A DNA stretch of 64,000 nt from Nitrospira sp. SG-bin1 (lineage in GTDB: Bacteria > Nitrospirota > Nitrospiria > Nitrospirales > Nitrospiraceae). This document shows positions 16,999-25,042 of the stretch, piece after piece. Every line of letters starts with the position of its first letter. Position 1 is the first letter of the stretch. The position numbers and the translations under genes were made by a program. Location of the stretch: positions 1 to 64,000 of the forward strand of contig LVWS01000038.1 of assembly GCA_002083365.1 (NCBI GenBank), written 5' to 3'. A model generated the notes under the pieces. The model saw nothing but the letters and a program-made list of their open reading frames with translations, did not search any database and was not told the DNA's origin.

Positions 16999-17367
16999 AT
17001 ACACAACATCGGGTGGCCCACAGGCATCGTCGGCGGGCTGCTCCTCATCAGCCTCCAATTGGAGTTGCTTGCGCGTCAAGTGTTCGGGCCGACTGATGTG
17101 GACACTCTGCTCAGGGTGCTCTATCTGAGTTTCTGGAGCTTTGTCCTGCGCGCGGGCGGATTCCTGATTCTCGCAATGCAGTGGACGGTCGGCGAGGTGT
17201 TCAGAGAGCCACAAAGCGGTCGATCATATGGCGCGAACTGTTCGGTTGTGCTTGATCCTGCTCCTCACCGCGTCGGTGGCAAAAGGGGCTGGGATATCCG
17301 GCCGACAGGACCAGCTCGCCGACAGTTCGCCGCATTGATCACGAGGGTTTTTCGGACAGTTCGATGA
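16999..17367 (+). pseudogene. Possible remnant of a membrane-protein gene
   Basis: The frame has no convincing start codon. It reads GWPTGIVGGLLLISLQLELL and then SFWSFVLRAGGFLILAMQWT, two membrane-like segments, and afterwards becomes featureless. Its end overlaps the 3' end of the opposite regulator gene. Composition rather than homology is the only support. It follows copy 1 of the palindromic element. Confidence 0.25.
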
Positions 17368-18730
17368 CCGCATCGATTTCCAGCGCGAACCGGCCTCGCC
17401 CCCGTGGAACGAGGCGGACGTCCGCGCATTTCTGCTCCAGTCGCTTGCGCAACAGGATCAAGCGGCTCTCCAGATTGTCTTTGAACTCCGGCAGACCGAG
17501 CCAGGCGTCCATGCGGAGTTCGCGGTTCGTGAACTCGGAGCGGCCCTGGTCCCGATATTGCGTGAGCAGGCGCCAGAGAATGCGGCCCGGCACGTTCCGG
17601 ATCAGATATTCGTCGTCCACGAAGATACAATCGTCAGCGCGGAACAAGGAGAATGTCCGCCTGCGCGGCGCTTTGCCGATCCCCCGGACGGGCTCGCTAC
17701 GCGCGGACGCGATCGGAGAAGTTTCATCCATGTCGCGGCTGAGTTGGTCGATCCCCGTCGCCAATTGGCCGGCAACGATCGCCAGCATGGTATCTTCCCT
17801 CGGCATGAAAGCGAGCGGGTCGGTGCTTTCGACGACCACCACCCCCACCAACCGGCCTCGCGTCACCAATGGGACGGCGATCTGTGAGGCAACTCCGGGA
17901 AGGCCGGGGAACGGAATCTCTCGGGAGACTGCCTCTCCGCCGGCCATGGTTTGGGCTCGATTTCTCGCCGCTCGAGCGTACCTCAGGCTGTGGTCAATCG
18001 CGGAAAGCCGGAGTACATGGCGGGCCCTAGCGACCATGCCGATCAAGCCTTCGCCGTAGCCGACTTCCGATCCTACTCCGTTCTCGGCATAGCCACGACT
18101 GGCGATGGTGAACAACTTGGCGTTGCGCTCATCGGCCAATAGAATGATGGCATGGCGGAATCCCAGCAAGTTATCAAGCGCCAGAAGCCCGGTTTCCAAC
18201 AGATCGTTCAACGACTCCGAGCGGTTCAACCGTTCGGCGCAGAGACGCAACAGGTCGAGATCCTTCGAGATGAAAAGACGCGAAGGGACTTCCGACGGCG
18301 ACGGAGTGGGCAGGCCGGTAAAACCCTCCACTCGTTCGAGATGCAGAATCGTGTACACATCGGCGGCCAGGAGGCGAAAGACGTCGGTCATCCCCGTGTG
18401 GGAGGCAATCGCCTGTAATTGCAGCGACATCGAATCGAAGAGTGGCCCGGTGGATTCGGAATGGTCGAACCGGAGCCGCAGCCGATAGGCCTCCAATGTC
18501 CGCGGGTCGAGCAGCATGGCGCAGGCCAGCGGATTTTCGCGGACGTTCCGATGGGTCTTGTTGAAGAACTGGTGCGAGATCGCGACGTGCGAGCCGTCGA
18601 CATAGTAGATCTGGCTTATAAAGGTCACGTTCGGCGTGCCGTCGCGCGAGCAGGTGCTTAAGACCGCGGGAATCATTCCCTGCAGGCAAGGCCACAGATC
18701 CTCGATCTTGAGAGTGTCCGATCCCATCAA
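17339..18730 (-). CDS. Split-barrel flavin-binding / GAF / winged-helix protein
   Basis: The 463-residue protein has three parts. Residues about 10-165 form a pyridoxamine 5'-phosphate oxidase-like split barrel (PAVLSTCSRDGTPNVTFIS, then HRNVRENPLACAML). Residues about 175-340 form a GAF domain (NDLLETGLLALDNLLGFRHA, with VASQIAVPLVTRGRLVG). The last 110 residues look like an OmpR-like winged helix (FTNRELRMDAWLG, ESRLILLRKRLEQ). It could be a one-component regulator sensing a flavin, heme or redox ligand. Its ATG overlaps the TGA of the upstream split-barrel gene. Confidence 0.78.
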   Translation of the reverse strand: MMGSDTLKIEDLWPCLQGMIPAVLSTCSRDGTPNVTFISQIYYVDGSHVAISHQFFNKTHRNVRENPLACAMLLDPRTLEAYRLRLRFDHSESTGPLFDSMSLQLQAIASHTGMTDVFRLLAADVYTILHLERVEGFTGLPTPSPSEVPSRLFISKDLDLLRLCAERLNRSESLNDLLETGLLALDNLLGFRHAIILLADERNAKLFTIASRGYAENGVGSEVGYGEGLIGMVARARHVLRLSAIDHSLRYARAARNRAQTMAGGEAVSREIPFPGLPGVASQIAVPLVTRGRLVGVVVVESTDPLAFMPREDTMLAIVAGQLATGIDQLSRDMDETSPIASARSEPVRGIGKAPRRRTFSLFRADDCIFVDDEYLIRNVPGRILWRLLTQYRDQGRSEFTNRELRMDAWLGLPEFKDNLESRLILLRKRLEQKCADVRLVPRGRGRFALEIDAVIELSEKPS

Positions 18731-19182
18731 ACTTTCTCGCCGGCGCGTGGCCCCGGCGTTTGGTGAAAGACATCTGTGACCTCGATGTCCACGGCGAGCG
18801 CCGGCTCGGTGATCCAGGCTTCGACTAACTGAGCCGGGGCGCCGACCGCGACAAGCTCTTCCACAAATTCGCGATGCCAGTTCTTGCTCGCTTGCCGATC
18901 ACGCTGGTCAGCCGATCGGATGGCGTGCAAACGGCCCTTGAGCTGGCAGGCCACATGGTCGGTCGGCCTGGTGCAGGTGATTGCCACGAGGCCGTTCTCG
19001 CGCAAATTCCGCAGAGTCGTCCGGGAAATCGCCTCCGTCAGAAAAATCGTCACGGAGCGGCGATTCCGGCCGACGCGAATCCCCCACGCGCGCGTGCAAT
19101 CGGGCATCAGCGATTGGTCGCGCGTACCGACCATGATGGAGACACCGGTCTTGAGGAGATCGACGATGGCGGATGGAATCAT
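18727..19182 (-). CDS. Pyridoxamine 5'-phosphate oxidase-like protein
   Basis: The product is 151 residues with the FMN split-barrel fold: GVSIMVGTRDQSLMPDCTRAWGIRV, VTIFLTEAISRTTLRNLREN and GLVAITCTRPTDHVACQLKG. Proteins of this size bind FMN, F420 or heme, and many are not PLP biosynthetic enzymes. It is the first gene of a two-gene unit with the split-barrel/GAF/winged-helix gene, with a 4-base overlap. It could provide or sense the same ligand. Confidence 0.82.
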   Translation of the reverse strand: MIPSAIVDLLKTGVSIMVGTRDQSLMPDCTRAWGIRVGRNRRSVTIFLTEAISRTTLRNLRENGLVAITCTRPTDHVACQLKGRLHAIRSADQRDRQASKNWHREFVEELVAVGAPAQLVEAWITEPALAVDIEVTDVFHQTPGPRAGEKV

Positions 19183-19272
19183 ACGAGGCCCGGTTAGGAA
19201 AGAATTAGGATCACGATAGCATATTCTTAGGAACTGCTGCTCCCTCCCCCATGCTAGGTTCGCTCATCCGAT

Positions 19273-19291
19273 GATGAAGCGATGCTTCATC
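19273..19291. promoter_or_regulatory. Palindromic operator candidate
   Basis: GATGAAGC-GAT-GCTTCATC is a perfect 8-bp inverted repeat with a 3-base spacer, 53 bases before the start of the double-cupredoxin gene and 91 bases before the divergent split-barrel gene. There is no T-run, so an operator is more likely than a terminator. Confidence 0.4.
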
Positions 19292-19343
19292 ACCTTGTTG
19301 GGAATCACTCCCATCTCGGTCTCTATATAAAAAGGAGGATGTT

Positions 19344-20195
19344 ATGTCACGCAGGTCGCTCTTCTCCCTCATTAGTCTTTCTGTATTGCTTGGTTTGGGC
19401 ACAGCCCCGGCACAGGCCGAACAAAGTATACCGGGCCGTTCCTCCGTCACGGCTCCCGTAAAGTTTACCGCTCACGATTACGGGTTCGATGGGCCCGATC
19501 ATATCCCGGCGGGCACGACCACCTTGCAACTCGTCAACAGGGGCCACGATCTTCACCAGATCCAACTGCTCCGACTTCGGAAAGGGAAAACCGCCGAAGA
19601 CTTTCGTACGGCGCTGCTCGCTACCGGCGGACAGTTGCCCGACTGGATCAAGTACGTCGGCGGTCCAAACGCCATCGTGCCGGGCGAAGAGTCGGCCGCG
19701 ACGATGAATCTAGTCGAAGGAGAGTATCTGCTGATCTGCCTGATCCCGAACAAAGATGGAGTGCCCCATGTGGCGCTTGGAATGCAAAAGCCGCTCTCAG
19801 TCAAGGGCGGGAAACCTTCCCTGGTGTCTGAACCGAAGGCTGGTATCACCATCACGCAAACCGACTATCGATTTGCGCTATCGGCGCCTTTGACCGCCGG
19901 TTCCCACACGATTCGAGTGATGAATCAGGGGAAGCAGCCTCATGAGGTCGTAGTCGTGAAACTGAATCCCGGTGTCTCCGCCAAGGAGTTCGCAGAGGGG
20001 GTAGAATTAAATCCTTCAGCGCCTCCGCCCGGCCTACCGATCGGCGGGGTCGTCGGCGTGGAGCAAGGCGAACATGCCTATTTCACGACCCGGTTTGAAC
20101 CGGGCCGCTACGGTCTGATTTGCTTTTTCCCTGATCCGGCAACCGGTAAAGCCCACTTCATGCAAGGGATGAGCACAGAGTTCACGGTTCGATAG
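19344..20195 (+). CDS. Exported protein with two cupredoxin-like domains
   Basis: This 283-residue protein has a signal peptide (SLISLSVLLGLGTAPAQA) and two tandem, similar domains of about 110 residues. Domain 1 runs from KFTAHDYGFDGPDHIPAGT to HVALGMQKPLSV. Domain 2 runs from TITQTDYRFALSAPLTAGS to the C-terminus. Each has a histidine (DLHQIQ, QPHEVVV), a cysteine (YLLICLIP, YGLICFFP) and a late histidine-methionine pair (HVALGM, HFMQGM), the ligand order of blue copper sites. The Cys-to-His spacing is longer than in plastocyanin, so copper binding is probable but unproven. AAAGGAGG precedes the ATG. Confidence 0.8.
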   Translation: MSRRSLFSLISLSVLLGLGTAPAQAEQSIPGRSSVTAPVKFTAHDYGFDGPDHIPAGTTTLQLVNRGHDLHQIQLLRLRKGKTAEDFRTALLATGGQLPDWIKYVGGPNAIVPGEESAATMNLVEGEYLLICLIPNKDGVPHVALGMQKPLSVKGGKPSLVSEPKAGITITQTDYRFALSAPLTAGSHTIRVMNQGKQPHEVVVVKLNPGVSAKEFAEGVELNPSAPPPGLPIGGVVGVEQGEHAYFTTRFEPGRYGLICFFPDPATGKAHFMQGMSTEFTVR

Positions 20196-20228
20196 AGAGC
20201 TGCGATGAGGAGGTGAGGATGATTCTCT

Positions 20229-20265
20229 GTCGATATTTCGTCATCTGACGAATAGACGACGGAGC
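20229..20265. promoter_or_regulatory. Repeated palindromic operator-like element, copy 2
   Basis: This is identical over 37 bases to 16936-16972. The core inverted repeat TTCGTC-ATCT-GACGAA lies about 107 bases upstream of a sigma-54-like promoter and about 200 bases upstream of the efflux operon start. That distance suits an enhancer site for a sigma-54 activator. Confidence 0.5.
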
Positions 20266-20371
20266 AACTTCGTCAACACGCCCTCCCCTCCACTCCATAC
20301 GCACTGTGCGGTCATACTTATTCCTTGGGGTATCAAACGGTTACGCAACTTGCCTCCAGTGCCAATTGGAC

Positions 20372-20387
20372 TGGAACAGTCGTTGCT
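20372..20387 (+). promoter_or_regulatory. Candidate sigma-54 promoter of the efflux operon
   Basis: TGGAACAGTCGTTGCT matches the -24/-12 pattern TGGCAC-N5-TTGC(A/T), with GG and GC separated by ten bases. Predicted transcription would begin near 20398, leaving a leader of about 65 bases. One consensus base differs (A for C in TGGCAC). Confidence 0.45.
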
Positions 20388-20462
20388 GTTCCTTTACAGC
20401 AAACACGTTTTTGGAAGATCTCTTCATCATTCTGGGTACTAGCGGTCTGGAGGGTCGCTCAC

Positions 20463-21587
20463 ATGAATCGTCGTCATTGGATCGGAACAGTTCTGCTTCT
20501 TACATTGGTCCTGTCGATCGGCCTTGGGCTGGTCGCGTGGAAATACGAATCCATTCAAGACTCCGTCGCCGCTTCGGCGAGCCAGCCCGAGCCGATGGAG
20601 TCCATCACCGTCGCCGTCGCGCGTGAGATGGATCATCGCCCGACCACCACATCGATCGGCACGGTCCTGGCGTTACGTTCGGTCACGTTGAAAAACGAAC
20701 TCGCGGGGACGGTCCGTGAAGTCCGGCTCACGCCGGGACAGATCGTGGAACCCGGCACTCTGCTCGTGGCACTCGATGTCTCCGTCGAGGAGGCCGAGCT
20801 GAAAGCACAAGAGGCCCAAGCGGCTTTGGCCAAAACGGTGCTCAATCGCCGGCAGAATCTCAGTCAAGAATTGGCCACGACGCAAGAAGAAGTGGACCGC
20901 GCTCGGGCGGACCTGGATATCGCCCACGCTCAGATGGCTCGTACCAGAGCAATCATCGCCAAGAAAACGATCCGTGCACCGTTCCGCGCCAGGGTCGGCA
21001 TCGCCGACGTTCACCCCGGTCAATATTTGAACGAAGGAACCTTGATCACCACGCTGCAGGGCGTTGCCGACGCGGTTCATGTCGATTTCACGGTGGCGCA
21101 GCAGATCGCAGTCGGATTGCGGGATGGTGAGACGGTCGACGTGTTTCCAGCCGGCGATCCGGTTCCCATCCAAGCCAAGATCGTTGCATTGGACGCACGA
21201 GTGGACCCGACGACGCGGAACGCCGGGGTGCGGGCACGGATCGAGGGCACCCGGAATCCGTCTCCCGGCGCATCGGTCCGAGTGCGAGTTCCAGTCGGCT
21301 TCTCGCGCAAGGCCGTGGCCATCCCGGTCAGCGCATTGCGCAAGGGGCCCAATGGCGATCAGGTATTCGTGATCGCCCCGGACCAGGATCACAAGGCTCG
21401 AGCGCACGCACGGCAAGTGGAAAGCAGCGCCATGGTCGGCGATCAGATCGTGATTCACGCCGGACTCGAGGCCGGGGAGACCGTCGCCGCATCCGGCTCG
21501 TTCAAGTTACGCGAAGGTGTGTTGGTCGCGATTGCATCCGACCCCTCACAGCAGCAGGCACGTACAGAAACCGTCAGCCAAGACTGA
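20463..21587 (+). CDS. RND efflux periplasmic adaptor (membrane fusion protein)
   Basis: The 374-residue adaptor starts at an ATG with GGAGGGT 8 bases upstream and has one N-terminal membrane anchor (WIGTVLLLTLVLSIGLGLVAW). A lipoyl/barrel-sandwich half follows (LRSVTLKNELAGTVREVRL, PGQIVEPGTLLVALD). Next come a coiled-coil hairpin of about 50 residues and a second lipoyl half (TIRAPFRARVGIADVHPGQYL). The beta-barrel and membrane-proximal domains end the protein. It links the inner-membrane pump to the outer-membrane channel. It is the first gene of the operon with the permease, STAS and channel genes. Confidence 0.93.
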   Translation: MNRRHWIGTVLLLTLVLSIGLGLVAWKYESIQDSVAASASQPEPMESITVAVAREMDHRPTTTSIGTVLALRSVTLKNELAGTVREVRLTPGQIVEPGTLLVALDVSVEEAELKAQEAQAALAKTVLNRRQNLSQELATTQEEVDRARADLDIAHAQMARTRAIIAKKTIRAPFRARVGIADVHPGQYLNEGTLITTLQGVADAVHVDFTVAQQIAVGLRDGETVDVFPAGDPVPIQAKIVALDARVDPTTRNAGVRARIEGTRNPSPGASVRVRVPVGFSRKAVAIPVSALRKGPNGDQVFVIAPDQDHKARAHARQVESSAMVGDQIVIHAGLEAGETVAASGSFKLREGVLVAIASDPSQQQARTETVSQD

Positions 21588-21617
21588 GCCTTTCACCGTC
21601 GAAGAAGGAACAAGACT

Positions 21618-24600
21618 ATGCAGAAGCGCTCATTCACCGACATCTTCATCAAACACCCGGTATTGGCGGTCGTCGTCAATCTCGTGATCGTGTTGGCCGG
21701 CGCGCGGGCGCTGACGACCCTCCCCGTGCAGCAGTATCCGCAGATCGAGAGCACGTCGGTGCTCATCACGACCATCTACTACGGCGCCAGCGCGGAAACG
21801 GTTCGCGGCTTCCTCAGCACGCCGATCGAGCGGGTCGTCTCCGCGATCGCCGGCGTCGATTACGTGGAATCGACCAGCCGAGCCGGCGTCAGCACGGTCA
21901 CAGTGCACTTGAAACTCAACCATAACAGCACCGCGGCCTTGGCCGAGGTTACGGCCCGGCTCCAACAGGTCCGGTCGGAATTGCCGCCGGAAGCCGAGCC
22001 GCCGGTGATCGAAGTGCAACGAGCGGATCGGCCTTACGCCTCGTTCTACATCAGCTTCACCTCCACGGAACGCAGCGTGCCGGCCGTCACGGATTGGCTC
22101 CTGCGTACGTTGCAACCGCAATTTTCGACATTGTCCGGGGTCCAACGAGTCACGATCGAAGGGGGGCGACAAATCGCCATGCGCATCTGGATCGACCCCG
22201 ACCGTCTGGCGTCCTTCAATCTTTCGCCCGGCGATGTTCAAGGCGCGCTCCGGCGGAACAATTACTTGGCCGCCGTCGGCCGCACGAAGGGCAACGCCGT
22301 GCAGATCAACCTCCTCGCCAATACCGACTTACGCTCGGCCGCGGAATTCGAGGAGCTCATCGTCGCCGACCGAGGCGGCGCCATCGTCCGCCTGAAGGAC
22401 GTTGCGAAGGTGGAGCGGGGGGCAGAAGAAGCCGACATGGTCGCGAAGTACAACCAGTTGGAGGGCGTCTATCTCGGCATCTGGCCGGTGCCGGGGGCGA
22501 ATGAGATCGAGGTGGCGAGCCGGCTACGCGACGAGATGGAACGCATTCGTCCCACCCTGCCGAGGGACATCGACATGAAGCTCGTCTGGGACGGCACCAT
22601 GTTCATGCGGAACGCGCTGGCGGAGATCACCAAGACCTTGTCGGAGACGATTCTGATCGTGGCGGTGGTGGTGTTTCTCTTCATGGGTTCGGTGCGCACG
22701 GCGCTTGTGCCGCTCGTCGCGATGCCGGTCTCGTTGATCGGTGCGGCGATCTTCATGTTTGCGTTCGGCTTCAGCCTCAATCTGCTGACGTTGCTCGCGA
22801 TCGTCCTTTCGGTCGGCCTGGTCGTGGACGACGCCATCGTCGTGGTCGAGAACGTCGAACGGCATGTGCGTCTGGGTAAGTCCCGGATCGACGCAGCGTT
22901 GGCCGGTGCGCGCGAGCTCGTCGGTCCGATCATCGCGATGACGATCACGCTCGCGACCGTGTATACCCCGATCGGTTTCCAGGGTGGCTTGACCGGCTCG
23001 CTATTCTTGGAGTTTGCCATTACGCTCGCCGTGGCCGTGGTGCTGTCCGGCGTGGTCGCCATCACGCTCTCGCCGGTCATGAGCTCCCGATTTGTACATC
23101 CGCAGGGCCACGAAGGTCGGCTAACCGCCTTTGTCAACCGCCGGTTCGACGAGGTGCGCCATGTTTACACTTGGCTGCTCGACCATGCGCTGCAGATGCG
23201 CTGGGGTATCGTCGCGGCGTCGCTCTTGATCATGCTGGCGGCCTGGCCGCTCTTCCTCTTCTCGCGACAGGAGCTGGCTCCCGTGGAAGATCAGAGCCAC
23301 ATCAGTCTGTTCTTCGAGGCCTCGCCGGACTCCACGGTCGCGGCCACTAACCGCAATCACATACAAGTTGTGAAGGCGATCACGTCGTTTCCCGAAACGG
23401 AATTTACCTGGGGCCTCACGACGGCCTGGGGTGGATTCGGCGGCTTGGTCGCAAAGGATTGGCATGGACGAGCACGCTCGACCGAGCAGATGTACGGGGA
23501 GGTGTATGGTGCCGTGTCGCAGGTACCTGGCTTGCGTGTGTTCCCGCGTCTGGACCCACCCTTGCCGACCTCGGGCCAATACGACGTCGAGCTGGTGTTG
23601 GAGAGCGACCTCCCGGCCGAACAGTTGCTCGACACGGTCCGGGCCGTACTCGGTGCCGGCTGGCAGAGCGGCAAGTTCTTGTATGTGGATACCGATCTGA
23701 AAATCGACCTGCCTGAAGCACGCGTCATCCTCGATCGGGAGCGATTAGCCGACTTAGGATTTGATCTGGCCGGAGTCGGCCGGGAGCTCGGCACGATGCT
23801 CGGCGGGGCCTATGTCAACCGGTTCAACTACTTCGACCGCAGTTACAAGGTCATCCCGCAGCTTGGCGACAAGGATCGTGCGACGGTCGATCCGCTGCTC
23901 GACTTGAAGATCAAAACCCCCGGCGGTCAACTCGTGCCCGTCTCCACCTTCACCCACATCGAGACGAACACCGCCCCACGCACGTTGAACCGCTTCCAGC
24001 AGCGCAACGCGGTCCGCATCTTCGGCGGCGTGAAACCCGGTGTGACGAAGGAAGAAGGGTTGCGCGTGCTCGAAACAGCGGCGGCGGCAGGTGGATCCCG
24101 CATCGTGCTCGACTATGCGGGCGAATCGCGGCAGCTTCGCCAAGAGAGCGCAGCGCTCACGGTGACGCTCGGGTTTGCGATCGTGTTGATCTATCTGGTG
24201 CTGGCCGCGCAATTCAAGAGCTTCCGCGATCCGTTGATCGTCCTACTGGGATCCGTGCCGCTCGCCATCTCCGGCGCACTGGTCTTCAGCTTCCTGGATA
24301 TCACCACGATCAACATCTATTCGCAGGTGGGGCTGATCACCCTCGTCGGGTTGATCGCCAAGAACGGCATTCTCATCGTGGAGTTTGCCAACCAACTTCA
24401 AGTACGCGGGTTCTCAAAAGCGATGGCACTGCGCGAAGCGGCGATCACGAGGCTGCGGCCCGTCCTGATGACGTCGGCAGCCACCGTGTTCGGGCACCTC
24501 CCTCTGGTGCTCGTCTCCGGACCAGGTGCCGCGGCCCGCAACAGTATCGGCATGGTGTTGGTCACGGGGATGACCGTAGGCACGTTGTTCACCCTATTCG

Positions 24601-24716
24601 TCGTCCCGGTGTTCTATTCGCTGATTGCCGCGCAACATCAGCCGACCCTGGAGGCTGAAGAGATCGCACTCGATCCCGCAGATGAGGAGTGGCTCGCGGC
24701 GGGAGCACGGAACTGA
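21618..24716 (+). CDS. RND multidrug efflux permease (HAE-1 type)
   Basis: The 1032-residue proton-driven pump of the AcrB/MexB superfamily has twelve membrane segments and two large periplasmic loops. The proton-relay residues are intact: the paired aspartates in GLVVDDAIVVVENVER (TM4) and the lysine in LVGLIAKNGILIVEFANQ (TM10). The start is at FTDIFIKHPVLAVVVNLVI. Sequence alone does not show the substrates. AAGGAAC precedes the ATG, 30 bases after the adaptor stop. Related two-component pumps export drugs, dyes or aromatic compounds. Confidence 0.95.
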   Translation: MQKRSFTDIFIKHPVLAVVVNLVIVLAGARALTTLPVQQYPQIESTSVLITTIYYGASAETVRGFLSTPIERVVSAIAGVDYVESTSRAGVSTVTVHLKLNHNSTAALAEVTARLQQVRSELPPEAEPPVIEVQRADRPYASFYISFTSTERSVPAVTDWLLRTLQPQFSTLSGVQRVTIEGGRQIAMRIWIDPDRLASFNLSPGDVQGALRRNNYLAAVGRTKGNAVQINLLANTDLRSAAEFEELIVADRGGAIVRLKDVAKVERGAEEADMVAKYNQLEGVYLGIWPVPGANEIEVASRLRDEMERIRPTLPRDIDMKLVWDGTMFMRNALAEITKTLSETILIVAVVVFLFMGSVRTALVPLVAMPVSLIGAAIFMFAFGFSLNLLTLLAIVLSVGLVVDDAIVVVENVERHVRLGKSRIDAALAGARELVGPIIAMTITLATVYTPIGFQGGLTGSLFLEFAITLAVAVVLSGVVAITLSPVMSSRFVHPQGHEGRLTAFVNRRFDEVRHVYTWLLDHALQMRWGIVAASLLIMLAAWPLFLFSRQELAPVEDQSHISLFFEASPDSTVAATNRNHIQVVKAITSFPETEFTWGLTTAWGGFGGLVAKDWHGRARSTEQMYGEVYGAVSQVPGLRVFPRLDPPLPTSGQYDVELVLESDLPAEQLLDTVRAVLGAGWQSGKFLYVDTDLKIDLPEARVILDRERLADLGFDLAGVGRELGTMLGGAYVNRFNYFDRSYKVIPQLGDKDRATVDPLLDLKIKTPGGQLVPVSTFTHIETNTAPRTLNRFQQRNAVRIFGGVKPGVTKEEGLRVLETAAAAGGSRIVLDYAGESRQLRQESAALTVTLGFAIVLIYLVLAAQFKSFRDPLIVLLGSVPLAISGALVFSFLDITTINIYSQVGLITLVGLIAKNGILIVEFANQLQVRGFSKAMALREAAITRLRPVLMTSAATVFGHLPLVLVSGPGAAARNSIGMVLVTGMTVGTLFTLFVVPVFYSLIAAQHQPTLEAEEIALDPADEEWLAAGARN

Positions 24717-24734
24717 CGGAGGGTGTGAAAGATA

Positions 24735-25034
24735 TTGGTCATGCTGAAAATTACGTCGGAGAAGCATTCGGGTTCGGTGCGCCTCAGATTGGAAGGCAAA
24801 CTGATCGGGGTTTGGGTCAGTGAACTGGAGCGCGAGTGGCAAACCATTCAACCGCCGGAAACAGTCCCTCTCGTCGTGGATCTGACGGGAGTGACCTTCA
24901 TAGGGAAGGACGGCAAGGTGCTCTTACATCGAATGTGGCAGGCGGGTGCCAGCCTGATCGCCAGGGGATGCTGCACCGGTCATCTTGTAGAAGAAATCAT
25001 GCACTCACAACCGAATGTCTCCACCACGCGATGA
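24735..25034 (+). CDS. STAS-domain protein inside the efflux operon
   Basis: The product is about 99 residues. It has the STAS pattern LKITSEKHSGSVRLRLEGKL, then PLVVDLTGVTFIGKDGKVLLHRMW and ARGCCTGHLVEEI. In anti-anti-sigma factors the loop is normally D-S-S-G with a phosphorylatable serine. Here it is GKDG, so regulation by serine phosphorylation is unlikely. The start is TTG 24735 (GGAGGG about 10 bases upstream) or ATG 24741. Its stop overlaps an ATG of the channel gene, so it is expressed with the pump. Its role is unknown; it may modulate assembly or bind a small ligand. Confidence 0.75.
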   Translation: MVMLKITSEKHSGSVRLRLEGKLIGVWVSELEREWQTIQPPETVPLVVDLTGVTFIGKDGKVLLHRMWQAGASLIARGCCTGHLVEEIMHSQPNVSTTR

Positions 25035-25042
25035 GGAATGAA

